NCBI GenBank assembly: GCA_026260175.1
Contig: JAKCWW010000550.1
Span: 1-64,000, forward strand
From: Reticulitermes lucifugus
Lineage: Eukaryota > Arthropoda > Insecta > Blattodea > Rhinotermitidae
DNA length: 64,000 bases
Reading direction: 5' to 3'
Part shown: positions 49,184-61,100 of the stretch, piece by piece
How the letters are laid out: every line of letters begins with the position of its first letter
Numbering within the stretch: the first letter of the stretch is position 1
Made by a program: the position numbers and the translations under genes
Notes under the pieces: model-generated
What the model saw: the letters and a program-made list of their open reading frames with translations, nothing else
Told to the model about the DNA's origin: nothing
Databases searched by the model: none

Positions 49184-52100
49184 GCATTTGGCAGTTATAA
49201 AACAAAGCGACTTTTATAAGGTTGTCCAGATGTGGGTGTCTGCAAGGGTGGAAAATGGAATTTCAGTACTAGGTTTACATTGTAAGCTGGAGGAATGGTG
49301 AACACATATTATAAAGGGAATTATTACAGTGTAGGTTTGTGAAAAAACATGTTGGTCAGGTATACACATCTCATTATTAGGATTGGTTTTAGACACTGAA
49401 AATAACTTCTTAAAAAGACAGCTTTGGAATGAGGTGTCTGCCTGTGTCTGCCCCCTTATCAAGCCTTGGGGGTATATGTCAAGAAATGGTGGCGTAGGAA
49501 GCATTTTAAATCAATAGTTGTCTTCCTGAAGAAACCCTTTGTTACTCCATCTTTTATACCACACACAGTATTGTATTGTCAGTATTGATCAATACTACCT
49601 GACTTTTATGAAACCCAGTGACCAGTTTTATTCAGCCAGTGCTTTTAAAACAAGGACAGCACTAGTAAGTAGGACAGGAAATATGCACACATCTCTTTCC
49701 TGTTGCTGTATCACTGTTCAGTGATAGAGTAATTCACTGCCACCACTGGTGGTCACTTTTAACAAATTAATTATTTAATATTACCCAGAGATTGAATTAA
49801 ATGAGTAATTGTTCATAAAATAAAATATAATTAATTAAGTGTGATTTTTGTAGGTTGAGGGTTCCTATTGTGTCATTTTTCAGAGATGTCACAATTCTTG
49901 TTTGTTCTTATAAAATGGAGCATAACAGATGAACAGGGAACTAAACAGATATTTGTTCATGATGTTCTCTGAATAACTGACATAGAAACTGACAGCCTTG
50001 GTTGCAAAATCAGAAAGTACTTTTATGGTCCATAAAGCAGAGATCCATTTATAAAATTCTTCTGTTTTCTTGTCATTACTACAAGCCTATACATTTAATG
50101 GAGTATTGTTCGTTAAACTAGCTGCAAAACAAAGTTTTCCCATGTGTTATTATAAATGTCACGTGGTAAAATAGTACTGAACTAAGGAATAAGAAATTAA
50201 GAAGAATAGGAACTGAACCATGGACGTTTGTTCCTCATATTTTCATTCAGAATTGTGACTAAGCTACAGGCTAGGTGACTGAGGAATGAAGGTTTGATTT
50301 CCAGCACAGAGAGGGATTTTTGTCTTCACAACATCCAAACCAGCTCTGAGGCTCCTATCCAGTGGCTGTGAAGCTATCAAGTCACCTCCATCTTGTGCCA
50401 GTGTTCAGAATTCATGGAGCTATACAGCCACTAACCCATGTGTCTTTATAGTGTGGTGCTTAAATTACAGGGACAACTCTATATTTACCTTAGTTTCAGT
50501 CATGTATTACCCATGTTGACTCTTTGGCAAGAAGCTTGCCATTATGACTGAATTTTTTGTGTGTTTTATCAGTCATTGCATGGAAATGCCAGCATTGTGT
50601 CTTAAAATAGGTCATATTGGCTTATCATGTCATCTTGACATTCGTGTTACAGCCATGTATCCACCATTCAGAGTTGGCAGAGTGTTGTTAAACAAAATAT
50701 TCTAGACATAACTTGTGACATGTTTCCTTTAAATGCTTCACTTTGTATGGTGATCCTAGCAAGATCTTGACATTAAAAATTATACTATTTTGTGATTCAT
50801 TTCTTTACATGAACGTGCTATTATTACAGTCCTAAACTGTATTCATTTTGTCAAGTATAATCTGATTTCAGACCATCACCTCGTATGTAATGGTAACATG
50901 TAATGAGTTCTGAGCAGACTTCTAAGCCTGCTGTACTGTTGCTGTTCTTTTTATTTGCTTCAGCTATATCAAATTATTTAATCACAGCTTTGCCTTCCTT
51001 ATTTATATGTTTTTTGGTGCACGTCTGTTCTACCAAATAACCAGCAGACAGTCATTTCCTTTTACTCTTTTATGGAAGGGAAAGCTTCATGTAGTGCCAG
51101 GTACTTTCAGTTTTGTTCATGTGAACCCAGACCTTTGTCTACTTATGTGACAGAGTGATTCACTGCAAAGTGATTGGTCCTAAGCTCAACTAGTTTGCTG
51201 TCTACTTTGCTGGAAAGTTTTACTTTTGAGATTTCTACCTGTACATGTAAAAAGTAGTTGATACTCACAGCACCCTGTTCCTCAGCAGTGAACACTCCTT
51301 CTAGTCCTCCCATTGAATCTTCTAATGCTGACACCTCTTTGCCGGAGCTCACATTTTTGACATGTTGTTCTCCAATTGGAGATGGAGTGTTAGACTCTGC
51401 TGCTCTTTCATAATTAGTGTCCAGCATTGTTACTCGTGGACCTGACACAAGAACATTTTCACATTACATCCTTCCTATGGCTAAGGACTCATGTTACTTC
51501 GTACAGAGTGAAAATGTGATCTTAAAATGATTTATTACTAGAAGAGATGATGACATGAAGAGGCTATTTGACAAAAGATGAAATGAAGATGTGTATACAA
51601 GTATGAAATAGGCCAAACATATTGAACTGAATACGAGATGTAATTGTAATGACATGCAAAACAAATACTATTGTGTACTCCTAAAGGAAAATGAGATTTG
51701 TGAAGACCTATGAAGAGACAGACACATCAACTCAGCAGACATTGGTGACTTGAGAATATTTGGTTTCCTCCACATTGAAGGCTCTCTCTTTGCTTGAAAC
51801 CACTGTAATCACTGATTCTGAATCACAGACATGAATCAGGAATGTAGTCATTTTATATGTAAGGCATATGTATGTGGTATGTATTATGTTATGTAGGGGT
51901 GAACAAACCTTGTCATTACAAACACACTTGGACATCTTTGCACTAGCTATTGTACGCTGGTTAGCGCATCTGCTTAATGTTAAGAAGCTCTGAGCTTAGA
52001 TCTTATCCTGACAGGTTTGTTGTGATTTTCTGCAGTGTCTCCAGGCAGATGTCAGGAGAGTACCTTAAAATAAGCAGTCCTGTTACTGACAGATACATAT

Positions 52101-55100
52101 CCTATGCATTTAGTAGAACATCATTAAATAAAATAGAAGTCAACAATACGAATTTTTATTGAATTGTAATTTTACAAGTACTCGCTCAATTTTTTGAAGC
52201 TGACGTATCCTTTGGACATGGTACAATTTAAGGCAGGAGAGCCTGTTTGTAGTGGTAATTTGAACCTGAGACTTCCCAAATACATGTCAGGAGAGGGAAC
52301 TACTGTGGTGTGAAATCTGTTGTCACTGTACCATAACTCAATTGGTTAGTAACCAGCTTCTCACCAGGCAGACCTGGCTTCAATCCCAAGGCAGTCCATG
52401 TGGGATTTGTGGCATACAAAGTGACACTGAGACAGGATTTATCTGAGTATTTCGGTTTTTCTTTGTCATTTATCCTTCCACTGATACTCCATACTGTTTT
52501 TTTCCATCACCTGAGGCTGGTACAGTATGCCTTACAGTGGCTGCAGTACCAAGGAATTCAGTCTCACCTGACTGATATAATTACAAAAATTGATAGTTCT
52601 GTGAAATAGATTGCAGCTGCTTTTCTAGTTCAGTGTACATTATATCCTATTATCACATCGGATAGAATAATCAGTGCAGTGTATGCATTGTTATTAAATA
52701 ATCCATTAACCTAGTTAAGGTGTTATGCCACAGATTTGTAGGAAATGTGATGCTCTTTTCCCACCCTAGGTGTGGCATTATCTCCTTGATCAAATGTCCA
52801 CCAGAGTTTGTTTTATCAAGGTGTATTAACTGAGTTTACCAATTATCTAAGCGGAAAAGTATCTATTTAATTTCGTGTGCAAATATATATAATGGGGATT
52901 TATGCTGCAAGCTCTTTCAAGACCTTTGACAATGAGTTGTCTTGAATGTAACTCCAAAGTTCATGACAATTCTGTTTATGTATCTGTAACTTCTGTACAG
53001 TTTTTGGGAAAGCAGTATGTTATCCTGTATGTTTCTTGTTACACATTTTTCGTAGCCCATATCTCTGCCTCCTATGAGAGAATCTGGAATTTCATACAAA
53101 ATATTGGTTGAGAAACCATAAGGAAAGACGGTACTTGGAAAATTTAGATGTAGATTAAAGATAGGAAAATGGTTCATAAAGAAATAAACTATGGCAATGT
53201 GAGCTGTATTATACCGTGTAAGAGTAGAGTGATGATAATGAATTAATTTGTCCCATAATACCATAGAATTTCTTCACTCACTGAAAACTGAAAGGACTGT
53301 TGTGCTTATGGTGTGGTGTCATGGGTACTGTGTTGCCTCATATTTAGGAAATTCTGGCTGGAGCTGGCTGTTCTGACAGGGTCTTTATGATTCTACTTAG
53401 GTCCTGTGAACAGTAGTGTCCTCTGAGATGTGGCACCATGTATTTTGGTCTCTGAGGAAGCTGCTGCTTCATGATGGATGTATCAGGATTCTGTCAAATG
53501 TCAGCACATATCTGTATTCCAGTCTGCATGGTGTCCCATCCCGGAAGACCATACTGCTCATGGTCATTGCTGTGAGAACCTCAAATTTCAGTTCTGTAAT
53601 AATATTCAGATTACTGCAATTTCTGTGACTTACTGACTCAATTGTATAGGATCTTCCTTTATGTGTAGATGCTCAACTGGCCAGAAAATTTACTTTTGTC
53701 GTGGAACCCAAAGGCTCGTGACCATAATACCAAGGGTAGAGCTCTGAATTGAATCATACCATGGGAAAATTACGTTCATGTGCGATTTCAGTCTTCCACT
53801 GCAGTGTAATTGAGGCCTTTACTCTTCTGGGATGTTATGTGGCATAGGTTGATGGTTGGCTACTGATAGGCTGTCTCAAAACATCAGTAACTGATTACCA
53901 TCCTATGCCACATAGTATTCCAGAAGAGTGAAAGACTAAATTACATTCACTTTACATCTTCAAATTATTTTTTTATAAGGTGCATAACTCCAGCTTTTGT
54001 GGTTTAATTGCCTTTGTCTAAGTTGTCTCAGTGTTTCGGAGTACAGTGCAGTTGTCATCTTCAGGATGAATGTGAGGCAGAATGATGCAGTGGGAGTGAA
54101 GATTGTGGTATGGAGCATGCTGTGCAATGGCAAGGGGCCATGTATTTAGGAACAAAATTTGGAGGAAAAGAGATGCAGCCAGACGTAATTCAGTTTGTAT
54201 CCATTCACCGTTAAAGTTGTTAGGTTGTTGTGATATTATCCTGCTACCTATTCATAGACCTCCCATGGGGTTATACAGAAATTAAAATTAGCAAAGATCA
54301 AATATGACAGGAATTATTGTTCAAACACACAATACTCAACCAACAAATGCCCTCTTATTATTTTTTTAGATATTATATACTGTATTACAATCTCTTTGTT
54401 TTTATATTTTTATATTTTATGTAATATAATATATATAATATTTTTATATTTTTACCTTTTATGTTTCTAGCATGTACTTATATTGTTAGTTTTGTTTGTG
54501 TAATTCATACTGTCACAAGAGTCCCTGATGATGATCCCAGGAGGGGTCTAAACATGTTGGACTAGCTTACAGAGATTGTAATATATAGTGTGTAAAAAAA
54601 ATAATAAGGGTGCATTTGTTGGTTGAGTATTGTGTGTTTGATCAGTGACAATGCATGGTATGAATAATATAAAAAAAATTATTGTTCATTCTGACCCATC
54701 TGTGAGATTCTTGGTCCACAAGCAAGACCTTCTCAAAAGCAGCAAGCCAGTAATCTGTCATTGAGAACTATGCATAAATGATATATGTGGATACTGGAAA
54801 ATGATTTATGGTAGGTACAACATTATACATGAGGACACATTCTGTTTTGTAGGTGTTGCATGTCTAACACATTGGTAGAGGTAAACAGTAAAAATGAAAT
54901 TACATGTTTGAATGCTGAACTACTGGGGTATTGAAATGTAAACAAGAGCAGTATGACTAAGACTGGCCCTTCCAGATTGATATTCTCATATCCTTCTGTG
55001 TTAAAAATCTAATTTACATCTTTAATTTTCGAAATGTTGGGTTAAAATTTAAAATAATATTGTTACAAAACAAATACATTATGCAGATCAGTTCTTACAA

Positions 55101-58100
55101 TTGTCACAGGAAATTTTGAGATACTGTTCGTGTGTTTTAAATCTGGCAAATTTGGAATGGCTATTCTAAATAGAACACTGCATAACATGCTCATTACCAG
55201 AACGTTCAGCCATGTGTGAAAGTGTGTGTTACATTGCTAGTTGCACTGACCTTAATAAATACTCACCAAATGCTTCACGTATAGCAAGACCTGCTCCCAA
55301 CATTGGGTGGATTCCTGTCCGGGAGAAACGGCGCATGGGGTTGGGACTTGTATTGGGTGTGTTGGTTCGAGTAGCAGAGCCTGGCAGCTCCTGACAGGCA
55401 CTAGCTGGGCACTGCCAAAGGTTGTCATTACTACCCTCATTCAGACTTCTGCGTGGTGTGGTGGAGCGTGATCCAGTGGGTCTTAACTCCAGACTTGATC
55501 CAGTGGATTGACTTGCAGGCCTTGATTGTGGCTGGGGGCTGGCAGGTTTTGATCTGGTTGGGGCTGTAAGTAGTGATACCATCATCTACCTCCACACAAG
55601 ACAGAAGAAGTATATTTATTTATGTATTTATTTATTTATTTATTTATTACATTCCAGAGATCCATAGCAAGTAGTAAAGCCATTGGATATAGAAATAGTC
55701 ATTAAACAGCGTTTAATGGTTGTATATTAACATAAGATATAGAACTAGTCATTATGCATACAGGAAATTTGATTTCAATTAAAATTACTTGTATTGAATA
55801 AATTAAAACATTCACCTGTAGTTCAGTAGATAGATGAATGCATACAATACAAAACAAAATCATGCACAGAACTGTAAAACAGTCAAATATATGCAGTAAT
55901 GTGAGTAAAATGGATAATAAGAATTAAGAATAAGGATTAAGAGCTGATTTAAATTGTCTTGTATTATGAGTTAAATCCTTTATTTGAGAAGAAAGACTAT
56001 TAAACACCTTGATACCTAGATAGTGAGTACCTTTTTGATAAATTGTTAAATGAGACAGTGGCTGAAAAAGGTTAGGATTGTTCCTAGTATTGATGCCATG
56101 TATTTCAGAATTAACCTTAAAATGATTTTTATTATTAACCGCAAAAAGTACAAGCGAAAGTATATACTGAGATTGTAATGGTAAAATGTTTGATATCTTA
56201 AAAAGATCTCTGCAGGAATCTCTAATTCTAGCGCCCATTATAATTCTGATAATCCTCTTTTGTAGCCTAAAAATATTGTTACTAGATGAGGAATTACCCC
56301 AGAATATTATGCCATAAGCCATAATAGAGTGAAAATAGGAATAATAAATCATCTTCAAGGTATCCTGTAACATAAATGGTTTAACCGCTCTAATTGCAAA
56401 ACAGGCTGCACTTAATTTGGGTAAAATCATATCTACATGGTTTTTCCAAGAAAGTGTATTGTTTATAACTATTCCGAGAAACTTTAAGTTAGAAATATTA
56501 TATATTTGTTTGTTGTCATAACCTACATTCAAATCTAGAATTGAGCTACTTTTCGTTATGAATTGCATATAGTGGGTTTTATCAAGATTTAGTGATAGTA
56601 AATTAGCATTGAACCATGCATTTACATTTTTAAATGCTGTATTGATATCCTTTGTGAAATCAATAGGGTTAGGGTTAGTAACAATTATACTTGTGTCATC
56701 TGCAAAAAGAACCATCTTGGATTTATCATTTGTAATTACATTATTTGTAATTTTAGGTAAGTCATTAATATAGAGCAAAAAAAGCAATGGTCCAAGTATT
56801 GATCCTTGAGGGACACGCATGTTTTATTATACCCCAACAAGAATGGGTGATATATGGTACTACTGGGACTGGATTACTACACCTTTGTTTCAAGTGGGGT
56901 TGTTGGCATATAGGAAAGGTATCCTACCCTATAATGTAAGTATATTTGTACTGTATGTTCCCATCCATTAAAATAATTAACAGTAAGGATGCATACACAG
57001 GTATGTTGATTTGGTGACTGTGTTTTCACATGGAATAACTGGCTTATATACAGGCATAACACAACAAAAACTAAATTTGGGTCTCTGTGGGAAGTTTGGA
57101 ACAAGAATTTGAGAAAAATGATGGTTAATTTTTATTTAGTGTTTATTTTGTTATTTTATGATGGTTTATGTACTAAAAAATAATTCAGTGTCCTATGAAA
57201 TGTAAGAATGTTGTGAGTAATGATTTCAGGAGGCTGTAGAGGGAAAAGTTTTTGCCCACTATAATTTGCGATTCTGGTTTTTATCTAGAGGGGCTTAGGA
57301 AAACGAAGGATATGACACAAGAGCCAGGATTCCAAACATGTACCTTCCAAGTGTGAGGGTTGTTGGTAGGGTGATCCCAGGCAGCTTGGCCTTTTTATAA
57401 TGATTAACTCGTACAGCAGAATCCTTCTTGAGAAGCTACTAGGTATTCTGTTAGTCAAGAAATTCTTTACATTTTGTGTAATCTGAAGGGCTGTTACCAT
57501 AGTTACAAGAACCTGCCACTTGTCCCTATCTTGAGCCAGATGTAACTCAGATTTAGAGTGACCCTCCTGCCATATACTCTGGATACGTCTAACATTTGGC
57601 TAACATAGTACAAACGTTTGGATGTAGGATGTTTAAGCCTTCTAGTCATAACAGACCTTTCATTTGCTGCAGAATAAATTAATGGAGAAGGTCTTGTGTT
57701 TTATATAATATCCGGACTGAGGAAAGAAATGATACTGTAAGGAAATAAAAAAATATTGGCTTACCTATCATTGAGTGTGTCTGTGCTTATAACAGGAGTA
57801 TCTGCACAATTATGCAATTCACGGGCACAAGCAAGGCGATTTCTTGTTAGGTTGAGTGAGCATATTGTTGCAAAATGATTGAAAATGGCGGCTAGTGCAA
57901 ATGAAATTACTTGGGATTGCCAGATGCACAAGGCAAAGTCAAGCCGTGCACAAACGTTTCCCGAACGGAGTCTGTACTTCGAAGTGAATGGTCAGTTTGT
58001 GTAGTTCCTTCTGACGTCAGTGGAGATGTGACTTGTGTTCAGACCCAGTCGAAATTAATTTGATCATGACAGGCGTCTTAAGTTTAGAACCGATGCTTCC

Positions 58101-61100
58101 TGTCCGTGTTTTTCTGTTACTACAACAATGAATACATAATTAAAATATGGCACTCGCAGCTGTAACATTGTTGCAAGTGTAGGCATGTAACCATGTGACA
58201 TTATTTCAGAGGTGTTTCTTGCAACATTCACGACTCGAAAGACAAATAGCCGATGTAATTTTAATGTACAACGCTAGTAACATAACAATAACTTTCCGGT
58301 GTCACAGCATAAATAGTATGTCTACGAAATATAAGCCGATATTTTTAAATAGTGTGCATAACATCTTGACTTCTATGTAACTTCATTTACGAAGTTACTC
58401 ACTGGCTGTGCTCACAGACGTAATTCTTTGAAAACGTGTGAGAGGATTGATTGTTGAATGGGGTAAGTGCGTAAGAATGAAACTGATAAAAAGAGGACAT
58501 TTTATGACTTAAAGAAAAAAGAGCCCCGGCATCGGGTTTAGTTACTTTTTTTTGGGGGGGGGAGAAAGGCCCCGCAGCAGAAGCTACGGACGCGCTGCAG
58601 CCTTAAGGCTTCTTGTGCAACCCTGTGATGAAGATGAAGAGAAAGATGATCAGTTTTTTCCGTTTTTCCGTGTAATGGAGCACCGGTGGAATGAAACTGA
58701 CAGGGGAAAAGCGAAGTACTCGGGGGAAAACTTGTCCCATTGCCACTTTGTTCACCACAAATCCCACATGGACCGACCCGGGATCGAACCCAGTTAGTTA
58801 CCCTTCCAAAGCGGATATCTGGTCACCCTACTCAGTTGCAGTCCTGTGAACGTCTAAACACAAACGCAGCACGCTAACCTTCGAAATAAATTGCAAGTGT
58901 TCTTCAGTTATAAACTTACGTTTCCTAAATATAACATAAACAACACAAGATCTATAGGATTAGAAGCTCATGCATTAGTAACGTAGGCCTTATCAGTTCT
59001 TGCCAGAACTCCTTGTTTGCGTTTCTTGTCACCATTATTTTTTCATTGAATAAGAGATGGCTTATGAAGTTACATGAAGCGGATACAATGTCCTGTAGTA
59101 TTATAGTTCCGTATATCCATCATTTAAAATTTACTGTAATGTGACTTGTCGTTATCTGTATTTGATTGTAATGGAAGATACACACTTTTTTTGTCTGAGG
59201 AAAATGTCAAGTCTAAATGATTAACTGAATACTTTATAGTACATTCCAGAATAATTCAAGTAATATGTCACCAAACATTGCAGGATAATATCCTACTTGG
59301 CTTATTCTGTCAACAACTGACTTTGTGATTTATTAGATTATTGATTCAGTAATTTTATTAGTCACTGCCTCCATTATACAAGGTTTCCTTGTTGTGGAGT
59401 CACAACGTTCATCATCTTTATCGTAAAAGACCCTCCATTCCACCTATTCAGTCCCGTTGACATCTTCATCTCCTATATCTGTGATATCCTTTTTAACATT
59501 ACCCCCCCCCCTATGTACAGAGTGATTCGTGACTTAATGTCTTAACAAATGCATTTGCAAACTAATTTGGAGTATGTCTTTCCACTTTTGTTTTATCTCT
59601 TTACTGCCACTCTTTATCTTCACTGACTCCTCATTAATATACTTCCATCAATTCTGATCACACAAGTTTCCAGCCAGCAAATGATGTGGCAGGTGCATCG
59701 GTATATAAAGCTGATAAAAAGTTGAAGTCGTGTGACAAGATAAAGTGATTTTATCATGCGAATTACAGGGAAGAATTACATATTGGATAAAATTCTGTGA
59801 ACAGTATCGTGATACTGCCTTGAATTATGAATCTTACTTTCTCATGGATATGTTAGTTAAAACTAAGAGGACTCAATTTTTCAAGGATATGACACCGTGT
59901 CAGCGGGTAATCAGTTCCCGACGTTTCGAAGGGACATAGTGCCTTTATCTTCAAGGGCCTAGAGGTTAGAGAAGAAAGGCCACTCTTTTCTGACCTCTAT
60001 TCTATAATGTGTTAGTCGTTTGAAATGAAATGGATTCTGTGACGTTTCTGAGCCATCGTAACTTAACGATAAATAATAGTAATAGTTGATTAGAAATGAA
60101 GAAATATCCATTTCAAATCCTGGCAAGGTTTCTGTTGTTCTGTGACTTATCTCATTCCCTCCACATTATTGCTGGGATAAATGGTGAAGTACCTTTGCAG
60201 CACAGCATAATCGTGTATAGGTGGCTAGGAGGTTGGACGCCTTATATTCTTAACCTTGACGTTGGAGGTGGGTGGTCGGGTTGGCATTACAGCTGTCTTG
60301 AAGATCTATGGTCTCAATTGACTAAGCAGCTAGGTGGTCTCCAGAAAAACATTTTGAATTTCCTTGCTAGGACTGGAAGCCTGTGATTTTTACTGAACTG
60401 AAGTACGCACGGACCAGGTTGGAGGAAGCAGTGAATGTTTGATTACAAATGTAACAAGAATGCAGATGGTTTATCCTGTGATGTGGAACATAGACTTTCC
60501 CTCGCGGTTCTTTACTTTCACAGTACCGTGCGGTTTCACGGTACGAGCCCATGAGAAAAGCACGGCCTCCCTGGGGCGATTTTCACAAAACTCGCAAATG
60601 CTCAACAGAATTACCTGCAGATCTCGTACACCAAATTTGTTCCAGATCGGACAATAAATGTGGAAAGTGTGGCCCTAAGTAAAGTGTGGCTTTCACTGTG
60701 CCGGTTTTCACGAACTCATTATCACCGAAGAAGGTTTTGTGGGTAGCTCCTGTGCCGAAATGTATCCAAGTCGGATGAAAAAATGTAGAAAATTTGACAA
60801 AATTTCATTTACACCCGTAAGAAAGTATGGGCTTCACTTAACCGATTTTCACGGAACTCGCACGCTCAGTGGCATTACGTTAAGACCTTCTGTATCAAAT
60901 TTCGCCAAAATCGGTCAGGAAATATAGAAACTACTGGTAGGTATTCATTTATGTTCGTAAGTACAGTAGGACTGTCACTACACCGATTTCACGGAACTCG
61001 CATGCTCAGCGGCATTACGTTAAGACCTTTTGTATCAAATTTCACCAAAATCGGTTAGGAAATATAGAAACTACTGGTGGAAATTCATTTATGCTCGTAA

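Noticed and set aside
60096-60386. 96-codon + strand open frame
   Set aside because: It has a worn repeat-like character (Gly/Trp-rich translation typical of SINE bodies) and no exon borders.
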